DNA from: Pyropia yezoensis
Taxonomy: Eukaryota > Rhodophyta > Bangiophyceae > Bangiales > Bangiaceae
Length of the DNA: 64,000 bases
Direction of reading: 5' to 3'
NCBI GenBank assembly: GCA_009829735.1
Contig: CM020620.1
Coordinates: 23,720,020 to 23,784,019 of the forward strand
Positions 53,115 through 63,985 of the stretch are shown here, one piece after another. A model generated the notes under the pieces. That model saw nothing but the letters and a program-made list of their open reading frames with translations, was not told the DNA's origin and searched no databases. How positions within the stretch are numbered: position 1 is the first letter of the stretch; each line of letters opens with the position of its first letter. The translations under genes were made by a program, and so were the position numbers.

Positions 53115-53583
53115 TGTGGCAAAAACCACATGCACACGCGACACCCAAGTTAAGGCGGTGCACATGGGCTGCCTCCCGTGTCGGGGGAGCCGGAAGAAGT
53201 GCAAGTCGCACACACTCTGTCCCTGTTGTGGGGCAATCCCCCCACTGACAAACAAGAAGATGGTGTGTGGTCCAACAGTTTCTTGGTCGGGACGGGGAAG
53301 CAAGGCCAAGCCCCGCTGTCCCTCCCCTTATCCCCCCAGGGTCCCCTCAGAATCTCGCCATTCAGAATCTCTCACCCCAGCACCTGCCCACCGGGCCACA
53401 CGAAAATTCAAAACGATAAATGCAGAAAACCCTCAAATCCAAGTTGGATTTACTACTAAGCTAACTATCCCAAACTTAGGGAATATGGACCCAAATGCAT
53501 GGGGAGGAATGGGTCAGGCTAGTGGCCTGCCACCCCTTGCATGGCACGCGTTGCCCCCCTACCTTGGGGTCAATACTGCCACA
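53115..53583 (-). repeat. 5' LTR of element B
   Basis: 469 bp with TG...CA ends. On the minus strand it is followed after 2 bp by the PBS candidate (53112-53096). The antisense frame across the LTR is open here too and even runs on into the flank (53116-54135). Confidence 0.93.
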
Positions 53584-54180
53584 TCAGCCGCCTCCGCGGC
53601 CGCCTCGCCTCGCCCCTCCCTTCCCTGCCCACGGCGCCCTTCTCTTTCCCCTGCTCCCTTCCTTTCCCCTCTGCTCCCGCTTTCGCTGCCGCCACACCCC
53701 GCTCCGGCCTCTCTTAGCCATGGAATTTTTTTACGTGCTGCCCACGTAGCCCGTTTACCGTCGCCGCGCCTTCTCGGTGGGGGTACGGTTGGGGGGGGCG
53801 CCCCCCCCCCCCCCTCCCCGCGTTCCCCCCCCACTGCCGGCGGCGGCCGCCACCCCACCACCACCCGGCGAGCCACCCTGGCCGCCTCCGCCGCCGCTGC
53901 GGCGGCCGCGGCCATGGCCGTCCTCCCCCGCCCTCCCCCCGCCGCGGCGGCGTCGCGGTCTTTGCCGCCGCTCCCCCCCCCCACGGCCCCCCCACATGTG
54001 CGGGACGTGGCGGCATTCCTTGCCGTGCCGCTACGCAGTATGCGCTGCTGCCCGCCGACGCTCTGTGCAAAGACAGACAGCGAGGCAGCCGGTGAGGGGG
54101 TGGGGGGCCGGAGCCGGGAAGGGGGGACGGCGTGAAGGGGAAGGGCATGGCATGCGCACGATGGTCACGCTCACCACCAC
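53584..54180. other. GC-rich flank of element B, no gene recognised
   Basis: Low-complexity C- and CCG-rich DNA. Frames on both strands are Pro/Ala/Gly/Arg shadows. No continuation of element A or of the enoyl-CoA reductase gene was found here. Confidence 0.5.
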
Positions 54181-54875
54181 CAGTGCACCTACTTAGCGGC
54201 ACGCCCACCCACCGGTGCACCCACCCACCAGTTGATGGCCCACTCACCGACGCGCCCACCCACCAGTCGACGGGCCACCCACAAGGGCACACACCCAGGG
54301 GACGGCCCACCCACCGGTGCACCCACCGAGCGGCACGCCCACCCACCGGCACGCCCACCCACCGGCGCACCCACCCACCAGTGGACGGCCCACCCACCGG
54401 TGCACCCACACAGCCGCACGCCCACCCACCGGAGCACTCACCCACCAGTGGACGGCCCACCCACCGACGCGCCCACCCATCAATCGACGGGCCAGCCACC
54501 GGTGCACCAGCCCAGGGGACGCCTCACCCACCAATGCACCCTTCGTGCGGCACGCCCACCCACCGGCACGCCCACCCACCGGTGCACCCACCCACCAGTG
54601 GACGGCTTACCCACCGGTGCACCCACCCAGCCGCACGCCCACCCACCGGTGCACCCACTCAGCCGCACGCCCACCCACCCACCGGTGCACCCACCACGTG
54701 GACGGCCCACCCACCGGAGCACCCACCCAGCCGCACGCCCACCAACTGGCACGCCCACCCACCGGTGCACCCACCCACAAGTGGACGGCCCACCTACCGG
54801 TGCACACACCCAGCCGCACGCCCACTTGCCGGTGCACCCACCCACCAGTGCACGGCCCACCGACCGGTACACCTA
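54181..54875. repeat. Degenerate minisatellite array
   Basis: About 700 bp of imperfect units built from CCCACCCACCGGTGCACCCA, alternating with CAGTGGACGGCCCA and AGCCGCACGCCCA blocks. Unit size varies. All three plus frames stay open through it (Pro/Thr/His/Ala-rich) simply because the repeat lacks stop codons, so no protein is claimed. The array resumes at 55526 after the inserted element. Confidence 0.88.
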
Positions 54876-55522
54876 CGCAGCACTGCTTATCGCCTGTCGA
54901 ACTTTTCTTGCTTTTTTTAGAAATTCTCGAGCAAGAACCTGCATAAAACCTGCATCGACCCCCCCTCAAGGCATCATCGACACCGCTTTTCCCCCCTCAT
55001 CTTGCTTTCTGCCTATCACAGCTCGGGCAATTGGTGGTCGCCACCTCCCTTGGTATGACCGGAAGCGCACGGGGCAGGAGAGCACTCTCGCAAAGCGCAA
55101 AGAAGCGACCGACCATCTCTACGCTTGGGTGCAAAGTTGTTACAATCGCGTTTAAAAACCACGCAATCTCTCGCACTGGCTAAACAAAAATCTGCACGAC
55201 GACAGCTTTCGAGGGTCTGCACGGCAAAATCTCCCCGCCTTGCTCGACATCTACGGCGTGAATTCTAACCAATGGAACGCTCCATCAAGCAAACAGCACC
55301 GCCACCGCTGTTGTCATTGGTTGACAGAACACCGACAGCGGCCGTCGTGTCGGCCATCCTTGGGGAGGTTCTTTGGCCTCAGCCCAGCCTCTCGATCAGC
55401 AAAAGAAAATTCTGCTCGAGCCGTTCATTTTCGTGCTCGAGCAGAGCAAGAATTTGCACAACGAAGCAAGAGATCTGGCCAAAATCGGGCTTGTATCTTG
55501 ACAGAGGATAAGCAGTGCTGCG
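54876..55522. mobile_element. 647-bp TIR transposon, non-autonomous, TSD CTA
   Basis: Terminal inverted repeats: CGCAGCACTGCTTATC at 54876-54891 and its exact reverse complement at 55507-55522, extending imperfectly to about 26 bp (22 matches). Directly outside both ends is the trinucleotide CTA (54873-54875 and 55523-55525), a 3-bp target-site duplication. The element is less GC-rich than its flanks and sits inside the minisatellite array, which continues on both sides. The longest frame (about 79 codons) is not transposase-like. A 3-bp duplication fits the PIF/Harbinger or CACTA superfamilies, but the ends fit neither perfectly. Confidence 0.85.
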
Positions 55523-57197
55523 CTACCGGTGCACCCACCCCGCCGCACGCCCACCCTCCGGTGCACCCACGGGCACGCCCACCCCCACCCACCGGCACTC
55601 GCCAGCAATACAAGACACTACAAGACACACACCCGCGGACCACCGCCTCTTCTCGTTTGCCGCTGCTGTGCGGCGCTCCACACTGCGGCCTCTGGCCCTC
55701 CCGCGTGGACCCCCCTGTCTGCCCCTCCCTTCCCACACGCCGCCCCCCCCCCCTCCCCCCTCCTTTACAGTCGGTCCCACCCCCCCTGTTGTGAAATGGA
55801 GCGGGGCAGGCCCAAGTGCACGCGGCACGCACGCAAGAGGGCAGCTGGCCCATCTTCCCCCACGATCCACAATACCCCCTCCCCCACGCATCAATCCCCC
55901 TGTTTTCCCGGCGCCTTCGTGGCCCCCTGCTCGTCCCCGTCCATACCCCTCCCACTATACCATAAACGACGAGCCCCCCACCCCTGCCCAACGGAGGGCC
56001 AAGCGCCAGAGGCCGGCGTACCGGGACCTGCCGCCGGAGGTGCGAGACCGCCGGGTGAGACTAAAACGCGAGGGCCACGCGCAGAAGCGGGCGGCGGCCG
56101 CTAAAGCATCGGCTGCCGCCGGCAGCCGTGGAGCCGGCGACCAAGACCTCGCGCCTGTGGCGGAACCTGCCCCCACGACCTGGTGGGCCGCCACGGCCCA
56201 GATCGCATCCAGCTGCTGGGCGGCAACCAAGACCGCAGTATCGCGGTGGACAGGCGGCACCCCTGTCGCGCCGACGGGCGACCCTCCTGCCCGCCGCGCT
56301 GCCCCACCTGGCGGCGCCGCCGCCACGGGCGGCGGCCCTGCCCGTCGCCCCGCCAACCTTGATGCCGCCGCCGCTGCCAGCAGCGGCCTTGTCCGCCGCC
56401 CGGCGAACGCCGCCGGCTACCGCGCCCCTGCCGTCGCCCCTGCCGTCGCCGCCACCACCAGCAACGGCTTTGCCTGTGGCCCCGCCCCGCCTGCTGCGAC
56501 CACTGCCATGGACGATGGGCCTGCCCGCGGCCCCACGCCGCCTTGCAGGGAGCCCACAGCCGGCGGCGGCCCTCTCCGCCGGCCCGCCCCATCCGGTGCT
56601 CTCACCACCGCCGACGGCCCTGCCCGCCTCTCTGCCGACCTTGCCGGCGCGCCCGCTGCCAGCGGCGGCCCTTCTCGCGGTCTGGCGTCTCCCGCCGGCA
56701 TTTCCGGCGCCGGCGAGCCCGCTGCTCGCGGTGGGTCGGCCCGCGACCCCACCCCGCCTGTCGGTGCCATCAGCGGTGGGCCAGCCTGCGACCTCGCTCC
56801 TGTAGCAGTGCTCCCAACCACCAACCCCGAGTCAGGGAAGGAAGAGGAGTATTGCCGATATCCCAACTTGGGACACCGGAAGCAAGCACCTCCACACAGC
56901 CGAACACGGAACTTGCGTGTGGTGAACGGGTCAGCTCACCAAGGCACGAACAAGATGTGTCGGAGCCAGACGGTGTTTACTTGCTTGGCCAGCCAAGGTG
57001 GGCCCTCCCCGCCTTGCTGTCCCTCCTTATCAACCCTCCTCACACGCTCACGCAACCCCTCAAAACACTCAGAAAATGAACCCTCAAACAAACCAATCAT
57101 ATCACTCCACATGCAAAGCACTCAAAGCGTAGAAATCCGTCTGGCTCCCGTGCAAAAATCCCAAGAAACAAATACCAGCAGCATTACCCTGCTCTAG
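55515..57197 (+). CDS. Hypothetical Arg/Pro/Ala-rich protein, uncertain
   Basis: A plus-strand frame of 560 codons opening at a GTG in the minisatellite. The part from about 55960 looks most protein-like: a charged stretch (AQRRAKRQRPAYRDLPPEVR, then VRLKREGHAQKR), then degenerate repeats of about 20 residues built on GGPARRPA-type phrases. The first in-frame ATG is late (about 56510), so the true start or an upstream exon is unknown. From about 56850 the composition changes (lower GC, Ser/Thr/Asn-rich), perhaps reading into different DNA. No family is recognised, and the frame may be fortuitous. Confidence 0.3.
   Translation: MLRYRCTHPAARPPSGAPTGTPTPTHRHSPAIQDTTRHTPADHRLFSFAAAVRRSTLRPLALPRGPPCLPLPSHTPPPPPPPSFTVGPTPPVVKWSGAGPSARGTHARGQLAHLPPRSTIPPPPRINPPVFPAPSWPPARPRPYPSHYTINDEPPTPAQRRAKRQRPAYRDLPPEVRDRRVRLKREGHAQKRAAAAKASAAAGSRGAGDQDLAPVAEPAPTTWWAATAQIASSCWAATKTAVSRWTGGTPVAPTGDPPARRAAPPGGAAATGGGPARRPANLDAAAAASSGLVRRPANAAGYRAPAVAPAVAATTSNGFACGPAPPAATTAMDDGPARGPTPPCREPTAGGGPLRRPAPSGALTTADGPARLSADLAGAPAASGGPSRGLASPAGISGAGEPAARGGSARDPTPPVGAISGGPACDLAPVAVLPTTNPESGKEEEYCRYPNLGHRKQAPPHSRTRNLRVVNGSAHQGTNKMCRSQTVFTCLASQGGPSPPCCPSLSTLLTRSRNPSKHSENEPSNKPIISLHMQSTQSVEIRLAPVQKSQETNTSSITLL
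55523..55605. repeat. Right part of the minisatellite array
   Basis: The same CACCGGTGCACCCACCC-type units seen left of the TIR element resume directly after its target-site duplication, confirming that the element split one array. Confidence 0.8.
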
Positions 57198-57199
57198 TA

Positions 57200-57856
57200 T
57201 GTCGGAAGTCCTGGTCGAATTTCCGTCCAGAAGTCAGAAGTTTCACCATCGTGGGTCGGGTGAATTTCGACTTCCGGTCAGGTCCACTTGACCCGAATCT
57301 CCAAAGTATTGGTACCGAGTTCCGGCCCAATCTCCCAGATTTCCCCCTTCTCAAAAGTCCAGCCGTCCCGGTGGACGTCCAATCAGCTGCGAGTCGCAGT
57401 GACCGGGAGAGGAGGATGCAATTCCCGAGTCGGGATGCAAAGTACGGTGCATCGCTGGCGTCTAGCGTGCACCAGGGTTACGCCGGGATTGTACTCGCGT
57501 CCGGCGGGGCCCTCCGGGAGAGGCAGTCCCTCTACATGGGGTGCGTTCTCTGCCCTAACCTGGGTAGAGGAGCCCTCTCCACGCGAAACAGGTGTGGGGG
57601 AAAGTCGTCCCCCACCTGGTCAGGGTGCTCCATGGGTGGACTCCCGTGTGGGTGGGCCCCCTAACCTGGGTGTCGGCGTTCCTCCGCCACACCCCCTGCC
57701 CCTCAACTGGAGGAGTAGGGCGTCGACGTTCTCACTCGGAACGTCGACCTGCACCTGCCCCTTCAGTTGGGGTACGGTTGATCTCGGGGGGTCGGGTTGT
57801 GCCCCCCCCTTAGAGCTCGATCCACCTCCAGCTGGCTCTCTGCGGGGTGTTCCTCA
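57200..57856 (-). repeat. Putative 3' LTR of element C
   Basis: Inferred, not proven. On the minus strand a purine run (AAGGGGAGGGGAAAGGAG, 57874-57857) resembling a polypurine tract is followed by TGAGGAACACCCC, and a plausible CA end (…CCGACA) is reached at 57200. The second LTR is outside the window, so the boundaries cannot be checked by comparison. Confidence 0.4.
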
Positions 57857-58089
57857 CTCCTTTCCCCTCCCCTTCTAGTCAGGGTTGAGGGGTGTGCGCA
57901 CCCCGAGTTGGGGGTGTTGCACTCGGTCGCCGGCGGTGGTACTCGGCCGCCGGTGCGGGGTCTTCTCTCCCCTTCGTGTGTGCGGGCGGGTGTGTGTCTT
58001 CCCGCCGCTGCTCCCTCGCGTCGGCGGGTCTGTCTCTTCCCGCCGTTCGGTTTGTGTCGCCGCTTGGGGTGGTGTCTTCCCCCTCCCTG

Positions 58090-58315
58090 CCCCTGTGTCG
58101 GGCGTCTTCGTTGTCGGTGGGGGCGTGGGTTGTGTCCCCCCATTGTTGCTCTTCGTCGGCGTAGTTGTGTTTTTTCCGCGCTGCCCCTTGTGTCGGGCTT
58201 CTTTGTTGTCGTTGGGGGGTGTGGGTCGTGTCCCCCCCCTGTTGTTCAAGGCCCAGGTTGAGTTAACCTGGTGGCGGTCAAGGAGGGGGTGTGGGTCGTA
58301 TCCCCCCCCCGTGCA
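58090..58315. repeat. Degenerate tandem repeat, about 95-bp unit
   Basis: A G/T-rich unit (TGTGTCGGGCGTCTTCG, then GTGGGTTGTGTCCCCCC) recurs at about 58095, 58189 and, in part, 58285, in the leader ahead of the antisense ORF of element C. The leader (57857-58347) has no gene. Confidence 0.6.
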
Positions 58316-58347
58316 CAACCTCACCGAGTTGGTCAAGGTTATTCAAG

Positions 58348-60264
58348 ATGGCGGGTGAGCCGAGTCGGCCTTTGTCCCCGTCTCCGACGTCTCTGTCGGA
58401 CAAGCGACGGGCGGGAGAGGAGGCCCTCGGGACTGAGGAGTCTCTCAGCCGGGGGTCGGCATTGAAGACGACTCGTCCCGGACGAGGGTCGAAGGCGGCC
58501 GCCTCAGCCGTCCCCGCTCCATCACCTCCTACTGCCCCCTCGGCTGTGGTCCCACCGGGGGATGAGTCTTCCAACCCGGTGGCGGAAGGGGATGTGACTC
58601 CCATCCCCCGCCTTCCTGAGTCGCGGCTGCTACTCCTGCCGCGATCCCGTCCTCCTATGGGGCCCCGAGCCTGGGCGCCTCCCAAGTCAGTCGGGGAGCT
58701 TCCCGACTGAAAGCTCAAGGATGTCTACTTGATCATCCCGGAGCCACGGCGGACCGACGTATGGTACCGCCGGACTCGTCGGTATCCCAACCAGGTGACT
58801 CTACCTGATGGGGTGGTCTGCGACCTACCAGCGCTACTCTGCCTGGCCGACGCGCCTGAAGTCCAGGCGTTGTCAACCTCCCTCGCCATGGGGTCGGGCG
58901 ACGTGGAGATCGACGACACCCACGCGGTGGTGTCTACCGAGTGGTGTGCCCTTCCTCGTCCCTACCTGGGCGGAGAGGACGCCCACGCCCAACACGGCGT
59001 GGTGCGAGAGGAGTTCCGACTCCGGGGCTCCTCGGGCTTCCTCATCCACGGGTCGCGGGAGGAGTTCACCCACGTACCTCTGGATGAGCGTGAGCACCAG
59101 TACCCTCTTCTCCCAGGGTGGTGGGAGTCAGTGGAGGTACCTTGTGGGTTTCCGGCTCGGATCCCCCTCCTCGTTGCCTACTTTGGCTCCGTGCTACGCT
59201 CCAGCTCGGAGGGCAACCGGGTCTTCGCCTACCTCGCCACGCACTGGGTGGTCGTGGTGGCTCGGGGCTGGTACTCCAATGTAGTCCATCGGGGTTACCT
59301 GTGGCAACTCCCACCGGCTCTGGTGGAGGGTATGGAAACCCTTGGCTTCCATTGGTTAGCCTTGGGCGCGGGGGACCTGTGTCCGTTCCTCCTCAAGGGT
59401 ATGGTCACCCTGCACAATCGACTCGATTGGGCGCAGCTGGACCCCTTCCTCCGCCGCAACAAGCGTTCAGAGCCGGGGTTGGAGAGTGAGCCACCCCGGG
59501 AGTTCGTCCATGTCACCCATACTCTGGTGCAGGGGCAGCTGCTCCTGCGTGAGGGGTTGGGGGACTCTTCCCTTCCCTACGCGGAGGGGGTTACTCCCTC
59601 TACGTCGCCCCCTGGCTCTGGGTGGGCGACGTCATCGGCGACGACTCGTCGTGGTGCTCATTGAGGAGCCCCTCGAAGCCGCGGGCGAGCTGTGCCGACG
59701 TCTTCCCCGCGGGTCGCGACTCCGACCTCGGGGGGTGTGGAGCCGACTTAGGCTCCACCCTTCCAGTTCCTCGAACCCTTCCCCGACGTGGCGTTGGGTT
59801 CGCTACGGGTCCGAACTCCGGTCCCGATGCCGATTGCGCGTGGCGTCGGCGAGATGCTTCCCAACCTGGGAGCCATCATGTATGACGCCACGGTGGAGGC
59901 CTCACTCGTGGCCTCCCTTGACACGTTGGCTTTGGTCACCCGGCGTGTCAGTCACCTCCTCGCGTCGGGCGACTCAGCCACGGCGCGACAGTCATTGGCA
60001 GCTGACGTCACTCGCCTCGCGGTTGGACACGAGTTTGTCCAACGGCTGCTGTCGACTCAGCAGCCGCCTCCGCGTCACGGAGGGAGTACCTCCGGACATC
60101 TTTCTTACGACGGGGATGGGTCTGCGAGTCGGCGGGCCCCTCCCAGTGCTTCCGCTCCGGGGCCCTCCCGAGTGAGTTACGCCCCTCCGCTACCGGCCTA
60201 CGACCCTGGGGGTTCGTGGTCGGGCGGTCCCTATAGTGGTGGGGGTGGGCATATGGAACGCTAG
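58348..60264 (+). pseudogene. Antisense ORF of element C, decayed
   Basis: ATG at 58348 (MAGEPSRPLSPSPTSLSD). The same frame continues to 60264 but is interrupted by TGA at 58708-58710, TGA at 59662-59664 and a TAG near 59757. The middle part is homologous to the 647-codon ORF of element B: WWESVEVPCGFPARIPLL versus WWPQVEVPYGFPALLPRL, then similar Trp- and Leu-rich segments and a (S/Y)-PYA-G motif. The Arg/Ser-rich tail of B is not conserved; this copy ends Gly/Ser/Pro-rich. Convergence with the pol frame is retained. Confidence 0.75.
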
Positions 60265-60523
60265 AGCCAGCGGTCGAACGACTTGTTCTTTTCTTGGCGA
60301 GAAGAGTGGTGTGTGTTATTCTCAACTTGTATTGTGCCACAGTCGGCTTTGTTAGTAGAGAATCTTTGAAGAACCATGGTATGCGTTTGTACTCATGGTT
60401 GGCTTGCCGCTTTGCTCTGACTTGGAGCAGGGACTTCATCCCCCGACGCACGAGTGCTACGTCGGCGTATAGATATGCCCGCAGCCTGGCAGTATCTACG
60501 GACCTTCTCTACTGGTAGGTCCT

Positions 60524-63500
60524 CTACAAACTTTCATGTGTCGGAAGTTGGTCCATACCCGAACCACCTGACTCGGAGCATGAGTCGCCCCGACTCATCG
60601 TATCCGTGTCCGACAAACTTGTCGAACACCGCCTCCAACGGTTTATTGGAGGAGGTCGGCAAAGATGGACTTTCCATGCTTGCAAGGCCCTTTCCCAAGC
60701 GGGATCTCCCTCTGGGGGTTGGGGTGCGCGAGTCGCGTGATTCCCATTTATCGTCCGGATACCATCATCACTCTCGATGGTTAACCGCCGTTCGTCCGTC
60801 TTAAGGATGTGATATGGTCCCAGAGTTTTAAAGACCAATTTCCCTCCCTTATTGTCGTGGGAGTTGACATAAATCCAATCTCCAACTCGAAGCGGATCGC
60901 GACGATGTCTGACTCGGACATCGAAGTACCTCTTGTAACGAGCTTGGGCCTTCTCCATAGTAGCCCGGACAAGGGGTATCATCTCCTCCAGTCTCTGGAG
61001 TAGGGAGGCTTTCGCCTGACTCGGTGATTGAGTCGAAGTCTCACCCTCTGTCTGGGTGAGACGCTCCACAGCTACTGAATGAAGTCGTCGGGGGCAGACG
61101 AAGGCAAACGGTGCCTCTCCCATACTACTGTGTACCTGGGAGTTGCATGCTGTCACGAGTAGTGACGCATAACGAGCCCATGTGACTACATGGTCATGGG
61201 CATAGTGACGCAACTGGCGCACTAGAGTCCTGTTGAATCGTTCCACCTGCTCATTAGTCTGGGGGTGGTAAGGGGTTGCGAAATTCGTCTGCACCCCCAA
61301 CATCTTCATGACTCCCTGATACAGGACGGACGCAAACTGTGTTCCGTTATCCGAAAGGATAGAGTCGGGGATGCCATAACTGGCAACCCAGACGTCGAGT
61401 AACTCACTCAGAACGTCCACGGCTGTGATATCCTTGAGTGGGGATACCCGTGTGAGCTTAGTAAAGCGATCACACATCACCAGAAGGTACTCATATCCTT
61501 CAGGTGTTCGTGGTAGTGGACCGAGTAAGTCCACTGCTATCGCTGCAAACGGCTCTGTTGCAGGAAAGAGTCTCATGGAAGAAGTCTGCCGGGACTCCAT
61601 GAGTCTATTCCTTGCGCAAGTCGCGCATGCGGCTACATACCCGTACACATCAGCCACGAGTGATGTCCAATAGTACTTCTTGCGTAGGGTCTGATACACC
61701 CTCGTAGACCCTGGGTGTCCACCCAACGGTGAGGAGTGCTCCCGTTGGAGGATACTCTTGCGTAACTCCTTGGGGACGACGACTTGCTTGTCCTCCTGGG
61801 TATATTTCTTACGGCAGAGGATGCCGTTGTCATTCAGGAAGAACCGAGTCGGTTGAGCCTGGTCAAGCTCCTTCCTGAGTCTTCGACAAAGTTTGTCGCT
61901 CTCCTGTGCCCGGACAAACTCATCCAGAGACACGGGTAATAGCTTGGCCATGCCAGGCATCCTCGGGTCGAGGACAGTTCCGGAGCGAGTGGTCACTGCC
62001 ACATGAGGGGGTTCTTCAGGGATGAGGGAAGAGTCTTTCCCATCCGTCGGTATGCGAGACAAAGCGTCCGCAACCGCAATCTTCGGGCCTGGCCGATACT
62101 CAACGTCATAATCGAACTCAGCGAGGCAGAGTCGCCATCGATTGAGTCGGTTATTTGTACAGGCCGTAGTGGTGAGTATCCACTTCAGAGCCTTGTGGTC
62201 ACATCGAATGAGGAACTTCCTTCCTTCGATGTATGGCCGTAGCATGGAGACTGCCCATACTACGCCAAGGCCCTCTACGTCCGTCACAGAATAGTTCTTA
62301 TGGGCCGGTGAGAGTCCTTTGCTAAAGTAGCCAACGGGTAAATACTCCCCCGAAGTCTGTTGTTGGAGTAAGCAACAACCGAGTCGGTCGTGACTTGCGT
62401 CCACATCAACAATGTAGTGAGCCCCCGGTCTGGGGATCGCTAACACCGGTGGGTTGCAAAGGAGGTCTCGCAACCTATCAAACGCTTCTTGCTCCGGGGG
62501 TTTGAGAGCATCCAAGCGCTTGGGCATCTTGGAACTTACCAAGTGGTTCAACGGTGCAGACACTTTGGCATAGTTCGCCACAAAGCGTCTGTAGACGTTA
62601 CACATACCCAGGAAGCTCCTGAGTTGTGTCTGCGTCTGGGGGAACTTCGCCCGACGGATGGCCATGAGGTTCTTCTCATTGACCAGAATGCGACCTGGCC
62701 GGACTATATGGCCGAGGCACTCCACCTCATTACTAAAGAGGTGACGCTTCGTAGGTTTGAGTGTTACTCCTGCTTCACTCAACAGGGTAAACACTCTGTC
62801 CAAGTGGGACAGGTGTTCTTCGGCAGTCCCGGAGAACACAATGATATCGTCCAGATACACCAGGGCGATCTGCCACTTGACTCCGGCAAGTATCAAGTCA
62901 ATAGCACGCTGAAAAGTCGCAGGTGCATTACAAAGCCCGAAAGGGAGCCGTGTACACTGATAAACTCCACAGTGACACGTGAAGGCGGTCAAGTGTCTGT
63001 CCTCCTTGCGGATGGGTATCTGCCAGTACCCCGCGTTGCAGTCCAACGTGGAAAAGTACTGTGCCTCACCGAGTGAGTCGAGGCAATCGTCCATACGGAG
63101 TAAGGGGTAACTATCCCTTACCTTCCGCTCGTTTAGCTTACGATAATCGATGCAGAACCGCATCGTGCCGTCTGAGTTGGGCACCAAGACTATGGGACTG
63201 GCCCACTCACTTGAGCAAGGCTCAATGACACCCATGTCTTGCATCCGTTGGACCTGCTCTCGGGTGAGATCCCGTGAGTCTGGTCCCATACGGTAGGGAC
63301 TCAGGCGAACTGGCCTAGCCCCTGGCTTCAACACGATTCTGTGTTCGGTGGCCTTGATGAGCCCAAGGTCACCATTCCACAACTTGTGATGCTTCTGGAT
63401 TAACTCATCCAGTCGTCCATGTAAACACTCCGGGATGTTCTCCCGATGTACCGTCGGCGACTAAGCCGTCGATGAACTCGATTGGTCGGCAGAGCCTGCC

Positions 63501-63985
63501 GTTCCAATATCCTTCCATTGCTGTTGAGTCACAGCAACGACATTCCCCTCAAAGGTAGAGATCGACGCAATCTTCATGCCTCCGGGGCGTCGTCGAGGTT
63601 CCTCCGACATGTTGAGGACCTCCACCCACCAAGTTTGGTCATCCCCACAAGTCATGGGGCCCCATGCAACTTGCACTTGGTGAGTATGATAGACTCGGTC
63701 CACGGGGGAAACGAGTCCATTCCCTCGAAGCCGTGTGCGAACTGGCACAAAGGTCCTTGATCGGGGCGGGACTACCGTACCCTTACATACTCGTACATGG
63801 GTCGTAGAGCCTCCACCCTTGGGAGAGTTTTCCGTAGGTTGATGAGTCGTAGGGGAAACAGTCCTCCCTTTACGCAATATGGGGACAGGCTCTCCATTAC
63901 GCATTCGGATTACCCCTTCCGGTCCACAGACGGCCGGGACATGGAGGTCCAGATAGTCAGTTCCCAGGAGTACGGGGACTGACAT
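60524..63985 (-). pseudogene. pol of element C (protease end, RT, RNase H, integrase)
   Basis: Reads from the protease C-terminus (MSVPVLLGTDYLDLHVP) through RT (FCIDYRKLNE, FGLCNAPATFQ, VYLDDIIVFS), RNase H (DVDASHDRLG) and integrase (CARNRLME zinc region, AVDLLGPLP, SDNGTQFASVL, YHPQTNEQVERFN). One in-frame TAG at 63461-63463 separates protease and RT. RT to integrase is one continuous frame of 952 codons, so the frame displacement of A and B is absent here. A frameshift near the 3' end disrupts the chromodomain, whose remainder (VRWFGYG...) is readable in another frame. Confidence 0.9.

Larger units (their letters stand above)
44208..53583 (-). mobile_element. Element B: full-length chromovirus-type Ty3/gypsy element with antisense ORF
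   Basis: 9,376 bp. Order on the minus strand: 5' LTR (53583-53115), PBS, gag, protease, RT, RNase H, integrase with chromodomain, then a long ORF on the opposite strand, polypurine tract GGAGGAGGGGAG (44688-44677), 3' LTR (44676-44208). The two LTRs differ at about 28 of 469 positions by hand count (about 94% identity), so insertion is not recent. No target-site duplication is visible (GATGGG left, TCAGCC right), and element A's missing 3' part does not resume on the right, so the ends have been reshuffled after insertion. Confidence 0.93.

Noticed and set aside
54181..54875. CRISPR-like or protein-coding reading of the tandem array
   Set aside because: Units are imperfect, of variable length and without unique spacers, and all frames are open by composition.
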